From positions 367,739 through 431,738 of the forward strand of contig JAIVFJ010000034.1 of the NCBI GenBank assembly GCA_025765615.1: a stretch of 64,000 bases of DNA, in the 5' to 3' direction. Shown piece by piece: positions 21,837-33,384 of this stretch; positions within the stretch are counted from its first letter, which is position 1; each line of letters starts with the position of its first letter. The DNA is from Zopfochytrium polystomum. Taxonomy: Eukaryota > Chytridiomycota > Chytridiomycetes > Chytridiales > Chytridiaceae. Both the position numbers and the translations under genes were made by a program. The notes under the pieces were generated by a model. That model had not been told where the DNA came from, searched no databases, and saw nothing but the letters and a program-made list of their open reading frames with translations.

Positions 21837-23049
21837 TGATGAAATCCCACCCAGGACTGGAGGGACTTGGTGTGTGTGGAGATGAGGAGAGAGAGCAGTG
21901 ATGATGGAAAAAGGGAGAGAAGTGAGAGGTTGGAGAGAGGAGAAAGGAGTGAGTGGGCAGAGCTGGAAGAGAGAGCAAATGGAGGAAGGGAGATTGGCTT
22001 GTTTTGCACTGAATTCTGTCAAAGCAGCAAGGAGGGGGTTGGATTTCTTTTTTTTGATCTCTGTGAGAGGTTGCTGCTTTTATACTCCTGCAGTTTGGAG
22101 CCATCAGAAAACAGAGGGAGCAGTGGGCTGCACAGAGCAGGCCACAGAAATGAGATAAAACAGGCTGAGCACAAACCCCCATCCTGGGCTAAGTACCCAT
22201 TCAGGGCTGAGTACCACCCAGGGCTGGGCATCACTCAGGGCTGAATACCAGCCAGGGCTGAGTACCAGCCTGGGCTGAGCACCACCCAGGGCTGAGTACC
22301 AGCCTGGGCTGTGCACCACCCTGGGCTAAGTACCAGCCAGGGCTGAGTACCACCTTGGGCTGAGCACTTTGTCTGGGCTGAGTACCACCAGGAACCAATT
22401 TACAGCTTGTTTGAGAAACAGTTGCTTGTAAATTGGTTTGGTTGTTTCCAAATCAGGAAGCTTGTTTGGGAAACAAGCCGCTTTTTTTCCTTGTTTTTAG
22501 AAATCCAATGATTGGTGCAATCTCTGGTGAGCTCAGTTTTTATCTCATTTTTAGAAATGCAGTGATTGGTGCAATCCCTGATTCCTAAATGCCTGTTGCA
22601 TTGCTCAGATTGCACAGCACAGCAGGAAAGCTGGAATTCCAGATCAGGAAGCGGAATTCCGGTGCAGAGAGAGGAATTCCAGATCAGGAAGCGGAAATCC
22701 GATGCAGAGCGCGGAATTCCGATGCAGAGAGCGGAATTCCGGAGCATTGGGCAGTGGTACACTGCTTCTGCATGCTTGCTGTGCTGTGTTACATGTGCAG
22801 AATGCGTAGTTTGAGCGTTTTTGTGCATGTTCTAATTGCATTGTTCCTACCGGTAGGATGAACAAAGCTAGAACAACAGCCGCCTTTGCCTATCTCTTTT
22901 TATTGAGAACAGATTAGCCCTTCCGAGCGCCCCATTCAAGTATTGAATCTACTGAGCCCTTCGAACACCCCATCCAATGTGATTGGATGGAGTTCTCAAA
23001 GGGATCATCAGTAACGGGCGTAGTGTACCCCGTGGGTCGAATCTCAACA
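21837..23049 (-). mobile_element. Solo LTR of copia family 1
   Basis: This 1,213-bp minus-orientation LTR begins TGTTGAGATTCGACCC and ends TTTCATCA. It is flanked by a perfect 5-bp duplication, GACTA, at 21832-21836 and 23050-23054. It carries a TATA motif (GTATAAAAGC), a GGAATTCCG minisatellite and a CAGCCC-rich tandem array. No internal sequence is attached, so it arose by LTR-LTR recombination. Confidence 0.9.
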
Positions 23050-23262
23050 GACTAGGTAGGAGCCACTTGGCGACGGAAGGATGGAGGGTAAATCTGTGGT
23101 GGTGCCTCTAGGTTCCTGTCAATACATCTAGCCAAATCTAGGTCTCTCAAGGTGATATGAATGAGTTGTCTGGTCAGGTACTGCTGCAGGAATGGTCTCT
23201 CAGGTATGCCCCCTCCTCCCTGGTTGTTGCCTCCTGTGGCCTCTGGTGGGCCAGGTCTTCAC
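23050..23262. other. Unique DNA between LTRs in the left arm
   Basis: This segment, mirrored at 44740-44952, matches no other part of the window. It is the pre-insertion host sequence between the family-1 LTR and the next LTR. No ORF of note. Confidence 0.6.
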
Positions 23263-23509
23263 TGTTAGATTTTGGGTTTTGCAGTAAGCAGTGTGCAGGA
23301 GCAACACCTCACACTGTGGTGCATGGGAGCATCAACTGTGATGAGGATTTTGTGCAATTTTTGTCACCTGGTCTTTGTCACAATTTTGTATAAAGCCAAA
23401 CAGCATACATTTTGTACAACAGTCTCCCATCTCAGCTTCACCATCACAAGAGAGTAGTCCACGAGAGTATTTCACCACCATCCACAAACAGCAGCTGTCA
23501 TTTCTTTAA
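23263..23509 (+). mobile_element. 5' LTR of a decayed family-2-like copia element
   Basis: It begins TGTTAGATTTTGGG and ends TTTCTTTAA, close to the 246-bp LTR of the complete family-2 element. The terminal CA has mutated to AA. A TATA-like TTTTGTATAAAGCC is present. The mirror copy is 44493-44739. Confidence 0.8.
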
Positions 23510-24435
23510 TACAAAATTATGACCCATCCCAATCACTTGGAGTAGAGATCAGTGGAGAATAAGGAGAACGAGCAGAACGCATAGCAACAACAAGGGGGGC
23601 GTGCAGAGCAAGTAAACAAACAGTGCCACTCACCACCACACATCACCAGCATCACTACCTGCAGAACCAACACCTTCAATTTTTGTCCCTCACGCCTCCA
23701 CCGCTGCCCACACCACTTTTAGCAGTGGAGAAGACGTTTTGACGGTCGTTTATCGTAGCAGAAGCGTCGTTTGACGAGTAGAATCAATTATTCACAGCAT
23801 CAGGCACATTGGAAAGTGCAAAAATCAACTGAAACCCAGCTTCCAAGTCTGCCAACTTCCTTCAATTGCGTTGGGAATCGCTTACCACCACAGGAAAGAG
23901 CTACTTTCACTCTATCTCTCCACCAAACGTCGTGATCCTCAACTGGTTCCTTGCAGAATAACAGCTGTCTGCGTTTTTACTGTCCCATCAGCGCCAAATT
24001 CGTCAAAAATTCGTTACTTGGAGCTTCCCACCAACACAACTCAGCCAAAACTCCACCAATTCACTTCAAACCAATTTTCCTGCATTCTAAAGGTTTGGAT
24101 CTACGTGGAGCAACACAGTGATGCTCCAAATTCGCCCTTGGCCTCGTGGGATATTGAGTTGCAAGCTGCAGCTGCATCTTGGCCCACTCATTGTCGCTCC
24201 ACAATCGTGACAAGTCTGCTTTTCTCAACACCAACTCATCACCAGCGTACCCCATTGAGAAAATAATCTACTCACACTTACAACTCCACCCACAAGCGTC
24301 GCACTGCATTTGTTTACAGCTTATTCTTATATTACCTGCTCAAGAAGTCTCAGAATCTGCCACCAAATTAGGGAAATCACTGCCTTTCAAATTTCTATTC
24401 TACTGCAAAGCTCTCACACATTTTCCCTCCCAAGC

Positions 24436-26890
24436 ATGAGCGAGCATGATCAAATCAAGTATGCCTCCCATGCATTCCCCATTCTCAAAGGCGCAGCAAA
24501 TTTTGGAGATTGGTTGGACGACCTAATTTCAGAACTATCCAACAAAAGCAATGGTCTCTGCCACTGCGTCGACCCAGACCGAATTAACATATTACACAAT
24601 GATCAAGTGGACCCCAATGATCCTAATGTCGGCCCAACATGCAGAGTACGCAGGGCCCAACCACAGCAAGCATTATGCATTTGCACGAGACGGGCGTGAG
24701 CCGGTCAAATGGTTCCCAGGGACAGAAGACCAGAACGCATACTGTATCCTTCTCATTCGACGACATGTTGAACCAGAGCTCTTACCACAGTTCCCCTGAC
24801 GAGGGCAGATTTTTGCCTACACACTGCTTGGAGAAATCGCAATTGCATGTCGAACAACAGATCAAGGATTAGCAAAGGGAATTATTGATGATTTCGAAAG
24901 TATAAAAATGGAACCTGCAGAATCATCCGAGTCATTTGCAATGCGCTTCATTACGGCTTACCACAAAGTAGAAAGTTTTGCAGAAAGTTCATCAGTGGAA
25001 ATCCGCAGTCGCATCACACCATTTTCCAAAGTTGTGCGAGTCTTCGTATCTGCCCTGAACAACACGCTAATCGATATGGGTGTTGCCAATACGTTCATGT
25101 TTGCAGGGAATCCAATTACTTCTGTTTCATCATTGACTAAACTAATCACCCTATTTAAATCTACCGCCTGCCAAAACACATATGATGAGAGGCAGGATCG
25201 ACTTGCAGCACAGCAGGAGCGGGACCTAACCACAGCCGTTCCAGAAGTCACTACACCAACAGCAAATGTAATTATTCAGCCAAAAGTACACTATAGTCAA
25301 CTCTGTGGTCATGGCAGTTACTGAAAACCTCAGCAGTACCAGCCGTATCCTAATATCTGCCCAACAACTTTGCAGTACCAAACCCCTTAGTCCCAACAGT
25401 ACACACTGTGCCCATATGGTGGTTTTGGCTGAGGCCGAGGAACATGGCGAGGCAAAGTTCACGTGGAACAGCAACTGGTGGTACTGCAATGGGACGTGGC
25501 TCTGGGGGGAGTTGGTACCCTGCACAGCAACAGTCTTTTGGAGACCAATGTCGTGCATGTGGAGGCTATGGTCATGTTGCTCAACAGTGTGCCAACACAT
25601 TTCTTCAGCAATTGCAGCAACAGCAACAGCAACAGCTGCGAGGGCTCAGGCAACGAATTCCTCTTGCAAACAACATCAGTCTCATTATTGAAGGCACGCA
25701 GTTTGCTCCAGAATGCCCAGTCAACCTTATTGCCAACAGGGACCTCCAGCTATGCAGTTACTATCAGTTGGCACGAGACCTCCAACCAGGTGTTATTCAC
25801 TGCAGCAGCCATGAAGAAGGTGACCCAGCAGTTCTTCAAATGATCCTTTGGCACAACCTCCAGTTGTTCCCAACTGCAGCAAACCCAACCTTCAATTACA
25901 GCACTCAATTTCTCGCCCGTTGCACCAGCAGATATTACAACTTTTTTAGTTCAGCAGAACCTGCAGACACACACAGCATTCGTGCAGCATTTCTTAAAAA
26001 ACCAGACACTTGCCGACTGCACCAACGTCTAGGACACTTTCCCTATGCTCAACTTCGCTCCATGAAGGAACGGCGAACCTGTGCTGACTCTCCAGACATA
26101 GACTTAGAACTGCTTGAGGACGAGTGTGAGGCCTGTATTATTGCAAAGCAGACACGTGCCTCTATTCCCCACACAGATCCTCCGGACAAGCTACCTGGGG
26201 AACACTTGGTGTTTGACCTTGTGGAGGTCAAACCCAAGTTCAGGGGGCAGTACGGCTTTGCCCTCATTGCCATTGACTATGTCAGCAATTATATCTGGTC
26301 AAACAACCTACGACAGAAGTCTGATGCTTTACCAGAAGCCATCAAAATCATTCAGCAACTCCAGACTGTGCGAGACGTTCAGGTTAAGTCAGTTAGGTTT
26401 GATGGGGCCGAACTTAAGTCGACTGCCATTGAACACTTCTGTGCCTCTCGTGGAATACGGGTTGAAGTCAGTCCACCACACACACCAGAGCTCAACGGCA
26501 AAGCAGAACGTGCAGTTAGGACAGTCATGGATGTAACTCATTCATTCCTTCAGCATGCTGGCTCACCTTGGTCTTGTTGGAGTTATGCTATTCGACATGT
26601 CGTGGACATCATCAACACACTGCCAGTTCTCAGTTGTGGTTTGCTTTAACCAGTTGAAATGCTACTTGGCTTTCCTCCCTGCATCAGCCACTTTAGGGTT
26701 TTTGGCGCTGGTTGCCTCTACCATGTGACAGCCGAGGAACGCGGCAGCACACATCAGTAGAAGAAACTGGCAGAACGAGCACGACCAGCAATATACAGTG
26801 GCAATATAGGCCGATCCATTGCCTGGCTCATCGACATCAACACTGGTCGTGTCATTACACATCGCCTCAACGACCTCACTATCGGCCATG
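24436..26890 (+). pseudogene. Degenerate copia gag-pol (family-2-like) in the left arm
   Basis: The gag starts MSEHDQIKYASHAFPILKG and is broken by a frameshift near 24655, a TGA near 24797 and a stop near 25322. The zinc knuckle CRACGGYGHVAQQC is followed by a Gln-rich run that joins directly to late protease sequence, so the protease active site (DNG in the intact relative) is deleted. The integrase core is readable (HQRLGHFPYAQL, CEACIIAKQ, VRFDGAELKS, HTPELNGKAERAV) until a TAA at 26647 and a TAG at 26758. Reverse transcriptase and RNase H are absent. The copy is dead and its mirror lies at 41112-43566. Confidence 0.85.
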
Positions 26891-27139
26891 TGAAGCAACC
26901 GAAGGCCCACGACAACCGAAGCCCAAGCGCATAGGCTAGTGTGGCCCGGACCTGTGTCAGAGGAGGTGGAGTCCTGAGCAGGGAGCCCATTCCGTGAGGA
27001 GCACCAACCAGGAGACAGTTATTCTCCTGATGTGCCTGGGCGAGACGCGGGAGAAAGCGTTGAGGGCAAGCTGTGTATGGGGAAGTGGTCGCCTCACCTC
27101 ATAGGGTACTGGACCAGCATCGTGCCGAAGGCTCACCTG
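26890..27139 (+). repeat. Structured repeat, copy Z (3' part)
   Basis: It matches the 3' half of the repeat found inside family-2 pol (35207-35649), sharing GCTAGTGTGGC, GGGAGCCCATTCCGT, AGCATCGTGC and the 3' end GAAGGCTCACCTG. It replaces the 3' part of the pol in this arm. The mirror copy is 40863-41112. Confidence 0.7.
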
Positions 27140-27487
27140 TACATTTTATCCTTGCTTACTTTGAGTGTTGGATATCTGAGACTGTTATAAAGAAATTCCT
27201 CCAAAGTCCCTACAAGATAAACCGCACTGCAGTAACAGTTGGCCTGAGTGCGTACACTTTGCAGAGTTGTCAGAAGGTGGCGACAGCTGACGCTGTTCTG
27301 ATGATATTTTGCCTGAAGGTAAGAAGTTTGTGGTGGATTCCAAATTTTAAAGTGTTATATTTATTTTGTGGTTGTAGAGAAATAGAATCTACTTGTGATG
27401 GTTTAACTTCAAGAAACGTTAGGGAAAATAGTTCAGATTTTCTAAGATACCCTGCAAACAAAAGAAAGCACAAGAGAAAACTCTGCA
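27140..27487 (+). other. Unidentified segment between two inverted structured repeats
   Basis: The segment has an open stretch (ECWISETVIKKFLQSPYKIN, then GLSAYTLQSCQKVATADAVL) ending at a GTAAGA donor. A 60-nt AT-rich interval follows, ending TTGTAG, with more open sequence after it. This looks like exon-intron-exon DNA of cellular origin captured between repeat copies Z and Y. No family is recognised. The mirror copy is 40515-40862. Confidence 0.4.
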
Positions 27488-27906
27488 CAGGTGAGCCTTC
27501 CGCACGATGCTGGTCTGGGCTCCCACCAGTACCCTATGAGGCAAGGCGACCACTCCCCCATACACAGCTTGCCCTCAACGCTTTCCCCAGCGTCTTGCCC
27601 AGGCACATCAGGAGAATAAGTGTCTCCTGGTTGGTACTCCTTGTGAAATGGGCTCCCTGCTCAGGACTCCACCCCTCTGACACAGGTCTGGGCCACACTA
27701 GCCTACAAGCTGGGACTTCAGTGTTTGTGGGCCTTCAGTTGATTTACATTGCCGGTCTGCCACATCGGTCCAGTCTTCCTCAGTCATGCCTATAGTGCTC
27801 CCGGTAAGGCCCACTGGAGGTGACGTTAATTGCAGCAGCACGGAATCCAACCCTTCGTGCCGTCACCTCCAACACCAGAGCTGTACACCGTTATCTGATT
27901 CACTTT
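27488..27906 (-). repeat. Structured repeat, copy Y (full length)
   Basis: On the minus strand this 419-bp unit runs from AAAGTGAATCAGATAACG to GAAGGCTCACCTG. It carries a long stem (GGAGGTGACG pairing with CGTCACCTCC), an inner GCACG/CGTGC stem, a TGAGGGCAAG/CTTGCCTCA stem and a terminal GAGCC/GGCTC hairpin. The mirror copy is 40096-40514. Comparison with the copy in family-2 pol shows a compensatory base-pair change. Confidence 0.75.
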
Positions 27907-28376
27907 TTCTGTGGATTACCATGTGGTTGATACTTTTTACCAATTCCAGTTTAACTTCTTCCAATTCTGATTGCTGAAGTTGAATGCTGTCTGAATGAAG
28001 GAAGTTGTTGTTTTATGGAGTGACTCTGCTGTGGGGGGGGAATGGTTGATGCTTTGTCTGACTTCGTTGAGGCTGCAGAAAACTGAAAGAAATTCCAATT
28101 CAACTCGTCCAACTGGCAAAATTAAGGCTCAAAGATAGTTCAAGGTGACTGGTGACTGAATGGAGCAAAGTGGCGACGTTGGTGTTGTTTTCTGAAGCTG
28201 ATCTGCAGTGATCAATGGTTGAAGGTTTTCCTGGATTTTGCTGAGAAATTGCAACTGTTTGACTATGAGGTGGTTGATTTTGTTTGCTGGTCTAGAGGGG
28301 AGAATAAAGATAGAGATGAAGTTAGTGGTAGTTAGCATTAGTGAGAGTTAGTATATCCAGATGTTTCCGCAGAGTT

Positions 28377-31300
28377 CTGATCTACGTGAGGCAACTCAGT
28401 GATTCTCCAAATTCGTCCTTGGCCTCGTGGGATATTGAGTTGCAAGCTGCATCTGCATTTTGGCCCATCTAGTCACTCAATTTCGCTCCACAAACGTGAC
28501 AAGTCTGTTTTTCTCAACACCAACTCGTTACACACATCACCTATCCACCTATCCACACCCATACCTTGACCATCAAGTGTCGTGTCATGCTTGTTGAGTG
28601 TCAACTTAAAGACTGCTACTATTCCCTACGAAGGGTTACCACTAAATCAGGGAAATCACTGCCTTTCAAATTTCTATTCTACTGCAAAGCTCTCACACAT
28701 TTTCCCTCCCAAGCATGAGCAAGCATGATCAAATCAAGTATGCTCCCGTGCATTCCCCATCCTCAAAGGCGCAGCAAATTTTGGAGATTGGCTGGACGAC
28801 CTAATTTCAGAACTATCCAACAAAAGCAATGGTCTCCGCCACTGCGTTGACCCAGACCGAATTAACATATTACACAATGATCAAGTGGACCCCAATGATC
28901 CTAATGTCGGCCCAACATGCAGAGTACGCAGGGCCCAACCACAGCAAGCATTATGCATTTGCACGAGACGGGCGTGAGCCGGTCAAATGGTTCCCAGGGA
29001 CAGAAGACCAGAACGCATACTGTATCCTTCTCATTTGAGGACATGTTGAACCAGAGCTCTTACCACAGTTTCCCCAACGAGGGCAGATTTTTGCCTACAC
29101 ACTGCTTGGAGAAATTGCGATTGCATGTCGAACACAGATCAAGGATTAGCAAAGGAAATTATTGATGATTTCGAACGTATAAAAATGGAACCTGCAGAAT
29201 CATCCGAGTCGTTTGCAATGCGTTTCATTACAGCTTACCACAAAGTAGAAAGTTTTGCAGAAAGTTCATCAGTGGAAATCCGCAGTCGCATCACACCTTT
29301 TTTCAAAGTTGTGCGAGTCTTCGTATCTGCCCTGAACAACACGCTAATCGATATGGGTGTTGCCAATACGTTCATGTTTGCAGCAACAGCAACAGAATCG
29401 ACCACCAGCAAACCCAAATGCGCTCTTACTCCAGCAACCAAACCCTCCGCAACAGCAGATACCTGAAAACCAAGTACTTCTACTACAAAACGGTGATTGG
29501 GATGACCAGCAAAGTGAGCAGTATGCTGCAGAACAGCAATTGTGGATGGAAACGCAACTCCAATCAGAGACCAAACAAGACGAAAGTCAACAGGATTTTT
29601 GGATGGCCCGGGTGTAATCCGGGCATTTGCAGTTAACGTCCCTTCCCTTCCAATTTCTTTTCCTGTACTCATCGACAACGGTTGCAATGTCACAACGCTT
29701 CGAGATTTCTCTCTCTTCATTCCCTATAGTTATACTCAGCAGAAATCTAGCATGCGTATTGCAAAAGAAGGACTGATTCTTACTTGTGAAGGATTCGGCA
29801 CAGCCCTCATACCACTCCCCAACAGTATCACACTTATAATTGAAGGTGCCCAATATGCTCCAGAATGTCCTGTCAACTTGGTCGCTGATCGGGACCTACA
29901 ACTATGTGGCTTCTTCCATCTTGCACGAGACCTTCAACCTGGTACTATTTATCGTAGCAGTCCTGAGGAAGGAGATCCAGCCGTCCTTCAAATGATTCTT
30001 AGACATGGTCTCCAATGGTTCCCAACAGCAGCAAACCCCAACTTCAACTACAGCAAACAATTTATTGCACATTGCGCCAGTAAATTGTACAACCTCTTCA
30101 GCTCTGCAGAACCAGTTGATACACTCAGTATACGCACAGCCTTTCTCAACAGCAAAGCTCCAAACACTCAGCGCATGCATGAACGCCTCGGCCATATCCC
30201 TTATGCAAGACTACGAGCAATGAAGGAGCGCCGTACATGTGCTGACTTTCCTGACATTAAGCTGGTCTTACTTGAAGAACCGTGTAAGGCCTGCATTATT
30301 GCCAAACAGACTCGTGCTGCTATTCCACATACAGATCCTCCAGATAAACTACCAGGCGAACATTTAGCCTTTGATCTAGTGGAAGTCAAACCAAAGTTTC
30401 GAGGACAATATGGCTTTGCTCTCATTGCCATTGACTATGCAAGTAATTATCTCTGGTCGACAAACCTTCAGAGAAAGTCAGAAGCACTACCGGAGGCCAT
30501 TAAGATCATCCAACAATTGGAGACAGTTAGGGATGTTCGTGTAAAGGGCGTCCGCTTTGATGGTGGGGAACTGAATTCACTCGCTTTTAACCGTTTCTGA
30601 GCATCACGTGGCATCCGCGTTGAAGTCATTCCACCTCATACACCTGAGCTGAATGGGAAAGCAGAGCGAGCAGTTCGAACAGTCATGGATGTCACACGAT
30701 CTCTTCTAAGACATGCTGGTTCACCATGGTCATGGTGGGGATACGCGATTCGACATGCAGTAGATATCATCAATACACTTCCTGTCCTCAGCCGTGGATT
30801 ACTATCTCCAGTTGAAACGCTTCTTGGATTCCCTCCATGCATCAGTCAATTCAGAGTTTTTGGCTCAGGATGTTTGTATCATATCACAGCAAAGGAACGT
30901 GGACAAACACATCAGTTTAAAAAGCTTGCAGAACGCGCCCGACCAGCAATTTACATTGGAAACATTGGTCGTTCCATTGCTCGTTTGATTGACATCAGCA
31001 CAGGTAGAGTAATCACTCATTGATTGGATGACCTTGTGGTTGCAGAAGACAGTTTCCCTCGCCTCAGCACCTCAGCAGCAGAGGATATTGCTCAGGACCT
31101 CGTTCATCAGCTAACACCACTCCTATGCAAAGATGAACTTACATCAACTGAACAAAACATCACCAACCTCCTTCGTGAAACCAATGTGCAGAAGGCTCAC
31201 CTGCCAATGATTTTTCTATTTCCTTTTTCTGCATCCTAATACTCACAAATACCTCTGTCATTTTACAAACACCACCAAAGCATACCCCTGAAGACAAAAC

Positions 31301-31829
31301 AATTGCTGAAACACCAACTAGAGACCTACCGCCTTAAGCGCCACCACCAGAACCACCACCACCAGAGCCTCCACCTACACATGTGCGCAAATCACCATGC
31401 AGCCCTACGCGCAGCCCATCTCCCAAACACACTCGATCCGGACATCTATATTTAACCAGTGTCAAATGTCCAGACCCAGTAACACATACTGAGGCCATGA
31501 GTGGAAAGTGGTCCAAAGAGTGGATAGCAGCAGAGCAGACAGAAATTGACACCCTCAGAATGCTTGCAGCTTTTGAAGTCGTTGATCGACCCAAGAATGT
31601 CAATGTCGTGCAGAACAAATGGGTGTACAAGGTCAAGCTTCGACCAGACAGCAGCATTGAGCGCTTTTGCATGAGCGCTTTTGCATGAGCGCTTTTGCAC
31701 ATAACTAGTGGCTAAGGGCTTTACACAGCCTCGTGGCGTTGATTTCTGGAACACTCACTCTCCTGTTGTTTGCATCAATAGTCTACGATGGCTCCTTGCT
31801 ATGACAGCCTCAAACGGTTGGGACACATG
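28377..31829 (+). pseudogene. Decayed family-2 copia copy in the palindrome spacer
   Basis: It contains the 5' internal region, gag with frameshifts and a deletion that joins the middle of gag to its Gln-rich end (near 29382), then protease (LIDNGCNVTTLRDFS) and integrase (IRTAFLN to RPAIYIGNIGRSI). It has a TGA near 30599 and a TGA near 31022. A deletion at about 31181 leaves only the last bases of the structured repeat. Reverse transcriptase starts (EQTEIDTLRMLAAFEVV), is disrupted by a tandem GAGCGCTTTTGCAT repeat at 31661-31700, and stops at about 31829. It cannot encode a working element. Confidence 0.85.
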
Positions 31830-32597
31830 TTCTTGGTGACAGGCTGCTGGCTTGGGAAAACGCTCTATCTATTTTAGCCCAATGAATCTGGGCTCAGGAT
31901 TCAAACTATGGAATACCCTATTACCGCTGGGCTTACATCTAGGGACCTCAACTCACACATATTGACTGCTTCAGCTTTTATACCCAGACATACTAACACA
32001 CTACACCAGGTTCCACATCACAGGAAATTCCACAGCCATACCTGAGTCCTCACCTCAATTGCATCACTCTGATGAATTATCCTAACCAACTTCTGTGACA
32101 AAACATAATTTTCCTTGAAATAACTTTTGGCTCATTCCGAGGAGTATCAAAGTTTATCTTTATTGGACACTCAACACTAAAACTTTTTCAGAGCAAACTA
32201 TAAACAAGCTCAACCTTGCAAGATTACTGAAGTTCCATTCTCATCTAAGATTCTTCCTTTGCCGAACAAAATCTAACTGACTCTAGATTTCGAACTGCTC
32301 TGAATAGAGTCACTCCAGAACAGCTATGTTCTTTGAATGCCTCATTCATTCATGCAGCATAACCAAGATTTGGATTCTTCAGAGATTGCCCTCAACTTTT
32401 GTAATCTGACCAGAAACTTTGCGGTTTGGCTTGGATGTTAGACTTGACAAAAGCATTCTGCTGATTCTTTAACGAGGCAGAGTAGAAGACATCAGGCTAA
32501 GTCTTTGTTCCCTTTGCTTGCATTAACACTCTTCTACCAGCATAAAGTCACCACAACATCACTTGGAGACTAAAGGCAATTCATCATCAAACAATCA
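31830..32597. other. AT-rich DNA of unknown origin in the spacer
   Basis: No ORF, LTR or repeat match to the rest of the window is seen in this stretch. It abuts the decayed copia copy on the left and the inner end of the right palindrome arm on the right. Confidence 0.4.
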
Positions 32598-33384
32598 AAC
32601 TCTGCGGAAACATCTGGATATACTAACTCTCACTAATGCTAACTACCACTAACTTCATCTCTATCTTTATTCTCCCCTCTAGACCAGCAAACAAAATCAA
32701 CCACCTCATAGTCAAACAGTTGCAATTTCTCAGCAAAATCCAGGAAAACCTTCAACCATTGATCACTGCAGATCAGCTTCAGAAAACAACACCAACGTCG
32801 CCACTTTGCTCCATTCAGTCACCAGTCACCTTGAACTATCTTTGAGCCTTAATTTTGAAAGAAATGACTGCTGCTGTTTGTGGATGGTGGTGAACTACTC
32901 TGGTGGACTACTCTCTTATGATGGTGAAGCTGAGATGGGAGACTGTTGCACAATGTATGCTGTTTGGCTTTATACAAAATTGTGACAAAGACCAGGTGAC
33001 AAAAAATGCACCAAATCCTCATCACAGTTGGTGCTCCCATGCACCACAGTGTGAGGTGTTGCTCCTGCACACTGCTTACTGCAAAAACCCAAAATCTAAC
33101 ACTCCCCCCTAAGCTGTGGGCAGGAGCAAAAGGGCCAGCACGGAGGAAAACCTTACGCCATAGGCAACGTAAGGAAACCGTACACTGGTTAAGGAAAAGC
33201 AATAAACAGGTATGACTGGCCACCAGGTGGCAGAACAATAAGAAAAGAATGCCCATATGAAATTTGTAGATGGAGAGCAAAGAAGCTTGAATGCAGGAAT
33301 ATAAGAAGCAATGCAGAAGAAGAAGAAGGGCAAGAAAGAGAAGGAGAAACAGGATGTAATATAAATAAAGAAAGGGGACAGAAA

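Larger units (their letters stand above)
21837..28376. repeat. Left arm of a giant inverted duplication
   Basis: Every feature in this 6.5-kb block recurs in reverse order and orientation at 32598-46165. From 21837 to about 28020 paired coordinates sum to 68002; a 1-base difference in a G run then makes the sum 68003. After removal of a 7,029-bp later insertion in the right arm the match continues inward to 28376/32598. I saw only scattered differences, for example a G8 run at 28033-28040 against 7 C at 39963-39969. Confidence 0.93.

Noticed and set aside
22640..22750. GGAATTCCG repeats as a CRISPR array
   Set aside because: Spacers are not unique, the units are uneven, and the array is part of a eukaryotic LTR.
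27073..27795. ORF of 240 codons (mirrored at 40207-40929) as a real protein
   Set aside because: It runs across two copies of the structured repeat and an intron-like interval. Its continuity is probably accidental, and only the middle part looks coding.
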